Source: Dactylorhiza incarnata
Lineage: Eukaryota > Streptophyta > Magnoliopsida > Asparagales > Orchidaceae
Reading direction: 5' to 3'
DNA length: 64,000 nt
NCBI GenBank assembly: GCA_033032865.1
Contig: JAWHQI010000166.1
Span: 124,001-188,000, forward strand
Part shown: positions 1 to 8,870 of the stretch, piece by piece
Layout of the letters: each line of letters opens with the position of its first letter
Numbering within the stretch: position 1 is the stretch's first letter
The notes under the pieces: generated by a model
Seen by the model: only the letters and a program-made list of their open reading frames with translations
The model's database searches: none
Told to the model about the DNA's origin: nothing
Made by a program: the position numbers and the translations under genes

Positions 1-647
1 TTGATGAGCTGCTCATAAGATTTGAGCTTGCCCAACAGAGCTTCAGTGGTGATCTCATTGAGACTTCTGGCTTCTTTGATTGGCCAGATTCTGGAGTCCC
101 ATGTGCTGGGAAAGTACATAAGAATTTTGTCATTGATCTCTGTGAGTGAGATCACTTTGTCCAAAGACTTCAGCTCATTTATTATGAGGCTGAGCCTATT
201 GTACATATCAGCTACATTTTCTGATTCTCCCTTCTTGAAGTTCTCATATTGAGAGATCAGGTGAGATCTCCTATCTTTTCTTTCATCTGCTGACCCTGCA
301 ACCATGTTGTTGAGAGATTCCCAGATTTCTTTTGCTGAGGTGCACTCAACTACTTTCTGGAATATGTCATCTGACATAGTTAGGGCCAGAATGTTCATGG
401 CCTTTGCATCTGCATTTCTCTGCTTCTTCTGAGTCTCAGTCCACTCAGGAGGTGAAACAGCATTGTTGTCTGTTGTTGCAGCAGTACTAGCTGATGCTGT
501 GGGTGCTGGAGGTCCTGTAAGAATAACATTAAAAATTTCCTCATCAATGGAGTTCATATAAAGCCTAATCCTTGCTTTCCATAGTGCAAACTTATTGAGA
601 TTGCACATAGGAGGTCTTGTGCTGGAATACTCCTTGTTTTGTGCCAT
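1..647 (-). CDS. gag: Ty1/copia Gag, N-terminal part (element A), runs off the window
   Basis: The minus strand is open from an ATG at 647 to the window edge, about 215 codons without a stop. The translation starts MAQNKEYSST and has the hallmarks of plant copia Gag (UBN2-type): an N-terminal 'NLNKFALWKARI' block where the family has F-x-x-W-K-x-R, then 'SAKEIWESLNN', 'YNRLSLIINELKSL', and 'LGKLKSYEQLI' at the edge. Gag forms the cytoplasmic particle that packages element RNA. It lies about 105 bp downstream of the primer site and LTR of the same element, so the start is well placed. No frameshift or stop is visible, so A is one of the best preserved and probably one of the youngest elements here. 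Protease and pol would lie left of the window. Confidence 0.88.
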   Translation of the reverse strand, partial: MAQNKEYSSTRPPMCNLNKFALWKARIRLYMNSIDEEIFNVILTGPPAPTASASTAATTDNNAVSPPEWTETQKKQRNADAKAMNILALTMSDDIFQKVVECTSAKEIWESLNNMVAGSADERKDRRSHLISQYENFKKGESENVADMYNRLSLIINELKSLDKVISLTEINDKILMYFPSTWDSRIWPIKEARSLNEITTEALLGKLKSYEQLI

Positions 648-752
648 GAGTTTTAAATAAGATAAAATCTTAGAGAATAAAACTCTTAGAAAAAAATTAA
701 GATCTGGTTGATCTTTGTGATTCAGGTGTTAGCCTGCAAAGAATCAACCTCC

Positions 753-763
753 CTCTGATACCA
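753..763 (-). other. Primer binding site of element A (initiator Met tRNA)
   Basis: Read on the minus strand this is TGGTATCAGAG, the standard plant copia site that pairs with the 3' end of initiator methionine tRNA. It starts three bases inside the LTR end. The untranslated leader between it and gag (648-752) holds nothing else recognisable. Confidence 0.9.
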
Positions 764-1036
764 ATTGAAAGTGGAGGTCAGATCTTAAATTACTCTAGAG
801 GGGGGGTGAATAGAGTATTAAAATTTTTAATACGTTTTATAGCAGAAATTAAACTACTGTTTAAGTATATGTGTATTTAGTGTGAGTTATAGAAAACTAC
901 AGAATTACTAAAGGACACACAGCACAATCACACAGAGACAATCAAGCACAGAAGACACAAGGAGCTATAGTAGTTCCCCAATAAATCTGGGTACGTCTAC
1001 TCTTCTACCACCTTTGGTAGGAATCAACTAGGAGGG

Positions 1037-1160
1037 TTGATAAGGTGCCCAGGCACCAAGGGATTTTTGATAAGGTGTCCACACACCAATAAGCTTTTGA
1101 TAAGGTGCTTAAAAACCACACTAGGATTTTTTGATAAGGTGTCTTGCCAGCACTGGGTAA
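1037..1160. repeat. GATAAGGTG short tandem array in LTR A
   Basis: The motif GATAAGGTG recurs at 1039, 1069, 1099 and 1133, about every 30 bp. Each copy is followed by a gene-end-like CACC or CACA run. The array is degenerate, with no coding sense. Confidence 0.75.
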
Positions 1161-1968
1161 ACTTTTGAAGGGAGTATTAACCCTGTACAGAATGAGATAA
1201 AAAGGTATAGAGTGTTCTTCTCTGTCAATGATCTGAGAGAAGACAAAAGGTGTTGAAGCAGAAAGCTCCCCTTGTCTGATGAGAGTTGAGGACAGCTTTT
1301 GGATAGAGCTTTCTCAAATAGAAGTCTTTGTAGCTGATGATCTAGAAGAAATTAATCTTCAGATTGTTGTTGCTCTTGAAAGACTTTATCTTGCAGCAGA
1401 TCTAAGAGATTAAATCTGGTTCTCAGAAAGATGAAGATGCTGCCTTGATGAAGAAGAATGCTGAAAAAAGAATAGTGTATTTTCTTCTTCTTCTTCTTCT
1501 TCTGAAAAACTTCTTCTATCCTCCTTGTTCTGTGATCACAGAAGAGAGCAAGTGATGATGAAGTTTTTCTTTATTTTTATCTCAAAAATGACTATCTCAG
1601 TTCTTGCTGTTCTTTTTTTTATCTTCTGATAACTGTTTGTATATTTATTTTCAAATTCAAATCTTCTGTCTATTTAAAGAATGTCTTCTTCTGACTTAAA
1701 TCCTTCTTGGAACCAGGTAGCCACCCAAAACGATTTTTGGCAGGTCCTTTTAACTCCTTTTGTCGAGAAAGATGCCTTTTGCATTAAATGTCAACGGCTA
1801 TTCTTCTTCTTGGAAAGGAAGGAATATAAGGATATAATAAATGAGAAAGATATCCTTACTTGGCTGCCTGAATACGTCCAAGGAGAAATAAATATATCCG
1901 TTATTTTGCTGATTTGAGTTCAGAGAACTGACATGTACTGAGAATATAAGTCTGAACGTCAGAAAGCA

Positions 1969-2155
1969 ATTTGTCGAGCGCTGGCTTAGAATTTGTCGAC
2001 CGCTGCTAGTCATTTGTCGAGCACTGGCTTAGAATTTGTCGACCGCTGCTAGTCATTTGTCGAGCGCTGACTCAGAATTTGTCGACCGCTGGAACTGCAA
2101 ATTTCTTCAGTCTGCTGGAAGCAATTTGTCGAACGAATCTGGTCATTCGTCGAAC
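1969..2155. repeat. TTGTCGA array in LTR A
   Basis: TTGTCGA recurs at 1971, 1993, 2014, 2035, 2057 and 2079, with weaker copies near 2127 and 2149. Two alternating half-units (GAGCGCTGG and GACCGCTGC types) give a period of about 43 bp. The array lies in the U3 part of the LTR, where Sirevirus LTRs are known to carry short inverted-repeat regulatory motifs. A regulatory role here is inference. Confidence 0.75.
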
Positions 2156-2309
2156 ACCACTCACCATGTGTTGAGCTTGAATTTGCCTAAGTTCTGCTAA
2201 TCTAATCAACCTAAAGTTTGACCCTAAGGCTATACATTGGGGTCAATACAGATCCTTAATCAACACATAGTGATCCTAGCCCAAATTAGTAATAGGGTTG
2301 TTCCAACAG

Positions 2310-2351
2310 AATACCTGGAGAGGCGATGACCTGAAAAGGTTTTATCCCTGA
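2310..2351 (+). pseudogene. pol: Integrase C-terminal tail of F
   Basis: Thirteen codons and a stop end in GDDLKRFYP, identical to the end of the integrase tail of element B near 17180 (SGDDLKRFYP). This short match fixes the orientation of F and shows that A landed inside its integrase reading frame. The rest of the gene is left of the window. Confidence 0.85.
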
Positions 2352-2895
2352 GAAGGAACGTGTACGTCCCTCTCCTATAAATTTATTGTACATAAATAAA
2401 TTCCTTATTTCCCTGAAACATGGGAGGGCAAGAGATTCTTACTTCTGTCACAACAAATCTTCAAAAGAAAAGAAGGAAAGCAGGTGAAGCCGATCTCTGC
2501 GCTGGGTTGGGAAACAGGCCTCTGACTTGATTCTCATAAGATCCAGAATGGATGATGGGACGGTGCCTCAGTAGTGCGTTCTCCTAAGACCAAGTCTCTG
2601 AACTGATGGTCAAGATCAGCTCCCCCCTTGCACGTTGGCCGAGTTACCCTTCGACCGTATATCTCATCCGACTGAAGAGGTTATCAGGAAAAAGTCTGGA
2701 CGCCGACCTCCCAACTCGACGATAGGATGATCGACTTAATCTCTCTGGGGACCCTTGAATAAAGGTGTCATAAACCCCCAAGAGTGGAAAGATCGTAGCA
2801 TGCATTTTGTTTCTGATGGCCCTGTCCAATCATTTGAGTTGGTGTGCTTAATCCCCTTTGATTGTTGAGTATATCAGGAAAAAGTTTGTCGAAAC
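2352..2895. other. Spacer after integrase of F, no gene seen
   Basis: This is the stretch between the integrase stop and the minisatellite. I see no coding signal, RNA gene or conserved motif. It belongs to the hypervariable 3' untranslated region typical of Tat elements. Confidence 0.6.
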
Positions 2896-3318
2896 AACAT
2901 CAACATCGCAGTAGGATGGAGACACCGAGATGGTGTGTCTTTGGACTTCCCCGACTGTCAGTCCCTACTTGTCGATCTCTTCGCCAGCATCAACATCGCA
3001 GTAGGATGGAGACCTCAGGATGGTGTGTCTTTGCACCTCCCCGAATGCCAGCCCCTACTTGTCAATCTCTTCGCCAACATCAACATCGCAGTAGGATGGA
3101 GACCTCGGGATGGTGTGTCTTTGGACCTCCCCGACTGTCAGTCCCTACTTGTCAATCTCTTCGCCAGCATTAACATTGCAGTAGGATGGAGACCTCGGGA
3201 TGGTGTGTCTTTGGACCTCCCCGACTGTCAGTCCCTACTTGTCAATCTCTTCGCTAGCATTAACATCGCAGTAGGAGGGTGACCTCGGGATGGCGTGTCT
3301 TTGGACCTCCCCGACTGA
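2896..3318. repeat. 90-bp minisatellite, about five copies, in F
   Basis: Units start at 2896, 2986, 3076, 3166 and 3256, exactly 90 bp apart, and differ by a few bases each. Ninety is a multiple of three, so two frames stay open across the array; I treat those ORFs as by-products. It lies between the integrase stop and the 3' end of the converging antisense gene, the same place as the 94-bp array in B. Tandem repeats in this 3' region are a known habit of Tat-lineage (Ogre-type) elements and a source of satellites. Confidence 0.9.
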
Positions 3319-3683
3319 CCCTCTCCAAAGACCCTTCACAGATTGACTCCAGCAAAGATTTTGAAGAAGGCGAGTATATAGTAGTGACTATATATATTAG
3401 TGTGAGCATATAATGCGAGTATGCAGGTGCGAGTAAGGTATGATCATCGACTGCAACACTCAATCTCGCCCGTGTCTAGGAGCCTAGCGAGCACTCAATC
3501 TCGTTGCAAGCCTAATAGTCTACTCGACATGCAAACCAGAAAGCGAGAATGATGAACATAAGGCGAGCACAAAAAATCTGTCTTTCATTACTTTTGTAAT
3601 TACATCTTCAAAAAATGATATACAACTGTCAAAAAGAGGACCGGCGACTATGCATCATCATCACCTCCATCTTCATTGTCATC
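3319..3683. other. Spacer between minisatellite and antisense gene of F
   Basis: The stretch is low in recognisable signal. It should hold the 3' untranslated region and poly(A) site of the antisense gene ending at 3684. A short TA-rich run lies near 3385-3415. Confidence 0.45.
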
Positions 3684-5525
3684 CTAGCCATCCACGTAGG
3701 CATCTTCATCCTCAGAATCATCATCCTCGACATCACTGGAAGACGGGGAAAGATCTCGCCTAAGGGAGGTGGACTCCTCGACGAGCAACGCCGGGAGGAG
3801 GTCCACCACGGTCAAGTTCATCGCCTCCAGCTTCAAAAGACCTTCGGCTTTCAACCTGCCCAGGACAACCTTCCCGATCGCCCTCGCGATCTCCTGACGA
3901 ATATGAGGCATCTCGTCGCCGTGCATCCTTATATGCTTTCCGACCCTGGAGGGGCCTGCTTCCGAAGGTTGTTTCTCGGCAGGCCGAGTTTCCAGCTCGG
4001 CGATGCAGACTTGGGAGACCTCCAAGGCCTGTCGAGTATCATCCAGCTCCTTCTCGAGCTGAGATACCTTCTTCGCCGTCTCAATCTCGGCAGCCTAACA
4101 AGACATGAAAAAACGATTAGAGAGAATGATCGGAGCAAAAGGCGAGTATTCCAGAAGCCGAAAAGGCCATAAGCGAGTACCTCATACTCTTTCCACTTGG
4201 CGGCCTGTAGCCAAGGTGATGAGTTTCTGGCTCTGCACCTTGATCATCTGCTCATACTCAAGCAGCTGCCTCGCCATGGCATGGCCGAGCTCGGCAGCTC
4301 GCAGGTAGGATCGCGAGCTCTGGTTCGCCAGATACTCGGCTGAGACGTCCTGCAGGGCCTCGACATCTGCGCGACCATATAGGGCAAATATCACGTTGAA
4401 TGCCTCACCGCTATCTTCCCAATCCTCCGACCAGGCGGGGAGATTGGTGCTCAAAGTCACCTCATGGGCGCGCTCAGCCCAGGACACCAGAGAGCGACCA
4501 TAGGCGTCCTCACTATGGACACCTTCATTAAAGAGCATGTGACTATGAGGCTCGCCAGCCTCCGAAGGATTCGCCTTCGCGTGCAGGTCCCTCTTCGCGA
4601 CCTCCTTCTTCTTCCTTGCAGGTTCTTGGAACTTGGCCTTGCCGTTCCGCTTCCTTGAAGGACCAGCATCATCGTCGGTGACCTCTGGCGCATCACCACC
4701 CGGCGACAAGTCAACCGGGGTGGAAGTCGCCGCCTTCACCGCCATCGGAAGAGGCTCGCTAGGTAAAGAGCGAGTAGCTGCAAAAAACAAGAGAGAAGGA
4801 AGTTAGTCTCCATTTGAAGACGAAGAGGCAAGTATAACCAAATACTCGCTCAGAAGACTACCTTCACCCAGGAACACCTCAGTAAGTTCATCTACTAGCC
4901 TCCTCCAGAAGACCACATCCAAGTGGCGATTCCGGAAGCAGTCGAGTAGCTTCTCCCTACTCTCCTCCAGGTAAGGAACGACGAAGGCGCTTTCCGCCGG
5001 CTGTAAGGACGAGGTCTGGATGATCTGAAAGTCGCCTTTGACGATGACTAGTCGCTCGCCCCAGCGATGGTTCTTGTTCGCTGTGGCGACCAGCGTACAG
5101 ACATGGTTGCACAAAAAGACAACGCCCTCGCATGTGGCGTTGAAGTGGAATAATCGCCGGAAGACAGAGAGGTCTAAATCGATCCTCTCTTCTCGCAAGA
5201 AGCAAAGGAACCCGACGATCATCGCCACTCCGTTCGGATTGATCTGAGCAGGGACTATCCCGAAGTAGCGCAGAATCCGACAGAATTCTGTCCACAGCAG
5301 TAGTCGCAAGCCAACCTCAAAGTGACGAATGGGGAACACTATCTCGATGGGCGAGAAGGAGTTCAGACGCTCATCCTCGCGAGGAAGCCTGGCGACATAG
5401 CCTGGAGACAGGTACTTCGCCAAAAATTCTTTCAAGTCCTGTGGCCGAGTAATCGACTTCTTGAAGGAGGTCGCCTCAAAGTTCTTGGCATGGCTCGCAC
5501 GCCGAATAGCCGCCTCGTCAGCCAT
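3684..5525 (-). CDS. Antisense gene 2 of F: PF04195-like transposon-associated protein, three exons
   Basis: On the minus strand I read exons 5525-4862, 4777-4188 and 4094-3684. The donors and acceptors are GT/AG and the phases agree. Together they make 1665 nt, or 554 residues plus stop, with no internal stop. The N-terminal third (YLSPGYVARLP..., PIRHFEVGLRLLL, INPNGVAMIVGF) resembles the Pfam family 'putative gypsy type transposon' (PF04195), whose biochemical role is unknown. The middle is basic with a KKK/KRK run that could be a nuclear signal. The end is a coiled coil followed by an acidic tail (DDDSEDED). A TATA box lies 123 bp upstream of the ATG. The homologue in B is 13779-15726; there an intron interrupts the block that is continuous here (TEFCR/ILRYF). 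The exon 2 donor is uncertain: GTATGAG at 4187 keeps the frame, while another frame ending at 4181 also looks protein-like, so a one-base shift near 4213 is possible. Confidence 0.7.
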
Positions 5526-5647
5526 TCTAGAAGAAGGAGAGACGAATGAGCGAGTACCAAAAGAGGCGAGAAGGAGAGCAAATGGGAGATACTCGCTAGG
5601 AATGAAAGAAGATCGCCAGAAAGCGTAATAAATACGTACCCACCCCC

Positions 5648-5655
5648 TATTTATA
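5648..5655 (-). promoter_or_regulatory. TATA box of antisense gene 2 in F
   Basis: The minus strand reads TATAAATA, 123 bp before the ATG at 5525. The homologous gene in B has the same octamer 131 bp before its ATG, so the spacing is conserved between two diverged elements. Confidence 0.65.
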
Positions 5656-6072
5656 GTAGTCGATGATACTTAGCTTGTCGCATATGCCGCCGCGAGTACA
5701 AGTAAGGGGTGGCGAGCATCAAGGAAAGTCGCCAAAAGCAACAGCCCACGACAAATCATCAACGTTCAACACGCGAGTACCTGCATCAGAATACAAGGAA
5801 GCTTGCCAGATAGGCGCGACATTCAGCTACTACTCGCAAGAAGGCCGCAAAAAAAAGATAGAAGAATCCAGACATCACAACAAGCAAGCCAGCAAACAAG
5901 CAATAAATGAAGGGCGAGATTAGAATACTCGCCCAATGAAATTACTTAAATAAATATTCCAGTTACAATCACTCGCCGAATGGCGACCTGGCGACTACAA
6001 AGAAAAGCAGAAAGAAAGCAACATCTAATGAGGGCCCTGAAGGTTCGCCTGGGCTTTAGGAGGTTGTGGATG
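5656..6072. other. Spacer between the two antisense genes of F
   Basis: This holds the upstream region of gene 2 and the 3' end of gene 1. CTCGC and CGAGTA words are frequent on both strands. No further gene is seen. Confidence 0.45.
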
Positions 6073-7613
6073 TCACCCAACCCAGCCCATGCTGCGAGCA
6101 CGTTTGAAGTGCTCGAAGGCCAGGGTCATCGCATCCTCGCCCTGCCACAGCTTATCTTCGATCCTTGCTAGCCGGCCAACAGATCCCATGCTCGTGCGCA
6201 TCCCTACAAGCTCGTCATGATGCTGCTGCTGACGATGCTCCAACCTGGTGACCCGACGCTCCAATTCGTTATCAATTTGAAGGCGAGATTCCACGCCAGC
6301 CAACCGAGTATCAAACTCTTCCAGCCGGGGCACTCGCAATTCCAGCTCGATTAAGCGACGATGAGGATCGATGGCTGCCAAGCGTTTGACCCGCGACTCG
6401 ATCTCAGTCAAGCGGCGATGAGCCTTGCTGATCGCCAAGCGCTCTATCTTCGCCTCCAAGTCCAAAATGGCGCGAGTAGCCCTCTCCTGTTACTCGTGAG
6501 AAGGAAGCCCGACTCAGTCAATCAAAACTCCCACGGGAGTCTGAGCGCGAGCTGTAAATAAGACAAAGAAGCAGAAGGCTTCTGTGGCGAGTATCAAAGG
6601 ACAGATCCAGCAGAATCTACAAAGCAACAACCAAGTTACCAAGTCGGCGAGCATCATTCCTTGAGCCGCGAGGAGGACTGCGAGATCGCCGAGAAGGGGA
6701 GCCCCTTCCTCGATACAGGGAAGCAATATGGTGGCCCGCACCTTGACGTCTGGAGTGAATCTCGTCGGTTTGCTCCCTGCCGCGAGGAGCATCCCCCCGG
6801 CTGCGACCATCCACTGGTCGCCCTCCCCCCCTTGGGGTGAAGAACCCCGAAGAAACCCCAACCCCACCTCGGTGCGAGGACTCTCCTAGATGGGTTGATG
6901 GAGCAGTAGAAGACAAAGGGTGCTGATCGCTCTGGATGTCGGCAGGAGGAGGGAACGAAGGAAGTGGTGGAAGCCCACCCGTAGGCAGTTGTGAACTGCT
7001 CGCCAACTCCGGTTGTTTCAAAAGAGGTGGCGGCGGAGGCGCGCTGCTCGCCAGAGGAGCCCTCTGCTCGCTCGAAGGTCGCTTCTCCAACAAAGAGCTG
7101 TGAAGGATCTGCACCGAGCGACTACCAGCCCCAGGCAAGATCATCGAAGATGATCGCAAGGCGGCACGGCCATTGGCTCCTCCTGAGCAATAATGGTTGA
7201 CGAATCTGCGAGTATCAGAACCTCGCCAACATAGATGAATTAACAAGCTAACCCAAAAGATGACGAGTAGGTAGCTCCCACCTTGCGCAGGTGCGACATC
7301 CGGTTGGTCCTGAGCTGAGGCCCCAGTCCTATCCTCCTCCGGAGCGACATTTGGCGCAGGAGGATCAGGAGCGGGCGAGTCGCCCTCGCGAGAAAGGCAC
7401 AGATCATCAAGAAGTTTCTAACGTCGGTCGACTAGAGGATCAGCAACATCCTCCTCGGCTACGTCTTTCTTATTCTTGTTCTTCTTCTTCTTCGCAAGAC
7501 GCTTCCTCTTCTTGGAGGTGAGGAAGTCCTCAAGTAGGAGCTCGAGCATGCAGCAGCAATCCCAGAAGGTCGGCCATGTCAGCGGCAGCTTCCTCAGCAA
7601 TACCGCGCGACAT
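6073..7613 (-). pseudogene. Antisense gene 1 of F: proline-rich and coiled-coil protein, exon structure broken or unresolved
   Basis: The likely start is the ATG at 7613 (MSRGIAEEAA), 48 bp after a TATA-like CTATATACAG (7670-7661). The frame breaks soon after, while a second frame continues with a Lys-rich block (KKRKRLAKKKK). A middle open stretch (7246-6617) is rich in Pro, Ser, Gly and Arg. The last exon (6465-6073) is a clear coiled coil with regular LERRVTRLE-type heptads and ends in GWVG. The same order of short N-terminus, Pro/Ser-rich middle and coiled-coil end is seen in B at 11653-13234, at the same place relative to the LTR. I cannot place every splice site, so the gene may be either spliced and intact or frameshifted. 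The function is unknown. Confidence 0.5.
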
Positions 7614-7660
7614 CTTGAAGCGAGATCAAAAAAGCCTTGCCATCATAGACCCCTCCCCCT

Positions 7661-7670
7661 CTGTATATAG
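7661..7670 (-). promoter_or_regulatory. TATA-like box of antisense gene 1 in F
   Basis: The minus strand reads CTATATACAG. It is about 50 bp before the candidate ATG at 7613 and lies inside the element, not in the LTR. The corresponding gene of B has TATAAATA 77 bp before its ATG. Confidence 0.5.
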
Positions 7671-7773
7671 GGCCAGGGCATTGGCCAGTGAGATGCCGAC
7701 TATAGATCAGTGCTCCCCAGAAGGACAACTCATCGAATGAAGGTTGGACGATTCTTTCCAAGCAACTATGTTA

Positions 7774-7794
7774 CTCGCAAAGAGTGGGGATTGT
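7774..7794 (+). other. Polypurine tract of F
   Basis: Purine-rich GCAAAGAGTGGGGATTG ends right before the LTR start TGTACA. The matching tract in B (GAAGAGCGGGGATTG, minus strand, 11467-11453) is nearly the same, which confirms both LTR borders. Confidence 0.8.
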
Positions 7795-8052
7795 GTACAC
7801 CACTCATTCTCCGAGGGTGGGCCCACTTAAAGCCACGTATGCAGAAGTCAAGGTCAAAAGGTCAGCATAGAGGCCAGCCGTCCAAGACACAAGATAGCTC
7901 AGCCAGCAGGAGCAGAAGAAGGCCTGGGCGAGTATGGGTGGACTCGCGCGAGTAGCCCTGATACTCGCCAAAATGTGTGCGACCATAGGTGATGCTCGCC
8001 CCTTTTTAGGCGAGGTCGCCTCAATGTCGCCGAGTTGCCGAGTTGGGTGGGG

Positions 8053-8091
8053 TATAAATAAGACCCCCCTCACTATGGTTTTCCTATAAAT
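8053..8091 (+). promoter_or_regulatory. Tandem TATA boxes of LTR F
   Basis: TATAAAT occurs at 8053-8059 and again at 8085-8091, 32 bp apart, each followed by an AGGACC or AAGACC word. They look like a short duplication of the core promoter of the LTR. Confidence 0.6.
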
Positions 8092-8329
8092 AGGACCCCA
8101 GGGGTGCTTGGATTGACACCTGAACTTGAGCTTTTGGAACTCCCACATTCAGATTCTCGAACCCGTCATCCTTGGCCATTACTCCCGGTACTAGCCAAGT
8201 CGGTGCCTTCCTCGTACCCTGTTCGACCATTTTTGGTTTTGGAGGGGAAGTCTCTTCTGAGCTTATGGTTACGTGGTGGGACCTCCCTGCCGCAACGCCT
8301 GGGGTCCTGTTGTTCTTAGTCCGAGCCAT
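8084..8329 (-). other. Antisense ORF in LTR F, counterpart in LTR B
   Basis: An 81-codon ORF starts MARTKNN about 100 bp inside the LTR end. It contains VAAGRSHH and, 12 residues later, SPPKPK. The antisense frame of both B LTRs has VAARRSHH (or VAARISHH) and SPPKPK at nearly the same distance from the end. Several differences fall on third codon positions. This could be plain LTR homology or a short conserved peptide; I do not claim a gene. Confidence 0.3.
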
Positions 8330-8431
8330 TTTCGTCGTTTCCAGTCAAGCCTTCTAGCCGGACTGCTCGACGAGTAGCCTCCGGCTGCATTGATCCGAAT
8401 TTTGGAGCCTAGGATTTTCCTGGCTTCAACA

Positions 8432-8528
8432 AACATAACTAAAATACAGTATCAAATACAAACTCAATTCATCTTAGTTCAAGAGTGACTTCTTCAAATC
8501 AAGGTTATTGTGGATACAATACCCAATA
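8432..8528 (-). repeat. 3' LTR of copia element E, first 97 bp only
   Basis: On the minus strand it begins TATTGGGTATTG directly after a polypurine tract. It shares words with the LTR of C (TTGATTTGAAGAAG, TTGTATTTGATA) in the same order, so E and C are related families. The second base of the expected TG end is changed to A. It stops at 8432 where F inserted; the rest of the LTR is left of the window. Confidence 0.75.
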
Positions 8529-8545
8529 ATCTCCCCCTATTAGAA
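8529..8545 (-). other. Polypurine tract of element E
   Basis: The minus strand reads AATAGGGGGAGAT immediately before the LTR. The tract of C at 60739-60750 is the same word. Confidence 0.75.
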
Positions 8546-8870
8546 TAAGTTAGAACCCTATGTACTAAGTTGAATTGTGCAGAGAATAATAATAATCACA
8601 GACATAGAAAATGACAAAATGAATTTGAAATTAAAATTAGATCATCAAAACATTAATATCTATATAAATGTTCTTAAGGGGCTTTCACAATTCACACAAC
8701 ATTTTACTGAGGCATCTTAGCCTTCTGCCTTTTGCTCTTCTCCAACTGCATGTCAAAGTAAGCATTTGGTTTTGGATAGTACTTGGGAGGCGCAGGAGGT
8801 GCATCAGGATTGTTGTGGCCATACTTTCTGAAATGTATCTTTCTTTTTAACTTGGCAGCTCCAAGTTTAT

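Larger units (their letters stand above)
766..2308 (-). repeat. 5' LTR of copia element A (1543 bp)
   Basis: On the minus strand the block starts TGTTGGAACAACCC and ends TCA just before the primer site, giving the TG...CA termini of an LTR. It carries two arrays of short repeats (1037-1160 and 1969-2155) and a CTT microsatellite near 1483-1503. Small ORFs inside it are not credible genes. The partner LTR and the matching TSD lie left of the window. At 2309 the sequence changes abruptly to the last codons of a gypsy integrase, so A inserted into element F. Confidence 0.88.
2309..8431 (+). mobile_element. Tat-type Ty3/gypsy retrotransposon F, 3' part
   Basis: Element F is on the plus strand. 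Visible parts, in order, are the last 13 codons of integrase (2310-2351), a minisatellite, two antisense genes, a polypurine tract and the 3' LTR (7795-8431). Its order matches element B (10774-25926) piece for piece, which carries the whole gag-pol. The 5' part was cut off by insertion of element A at 2308/2309 and lies outside the window. The right end falls inside the 3' LTR of the copia element E, so F inserted into E. Its TSD cannot be checked because the left flank is missing. Confidence 0.85.
7795..8431 (+). repeat. 3' LTR of Tat gypsy element F (637 bp)
   Basis: It starts TGTACACCAC after the polypurine tract and ends CCTGGCTTCAACA. The LTR of B on its own strand starts TGTACAACCCC and ends CCTGGTTTCAACA, so the termini correspond. 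Two TATA boxes, TATAAAT at 8053 and 8085, mark the plus-strand promoter. The next base, 8432, is inside the LTR of element E. The partner 5' LTR is outside the window. Confidence 0.85.

Noticed and set aside
1681..1917. 78-codon ORF in LTR A
   Set aside because: Inside the LTR, no homology, no Kozak-type context beyond chance.
1..2308. A as a part of the outer element E
   Set aside because: The LTR starts differ (TGTTGGAACAACC against TATTGGGTATTG), and gag of A runs out of the window on the left, while pol of E enters from the right.
2862..3282. Two overlapping ORFs with 30-residue repeats
   Set aside because: The 90-bp minisatellite keeps frames open by its length; there is no start context or homology.
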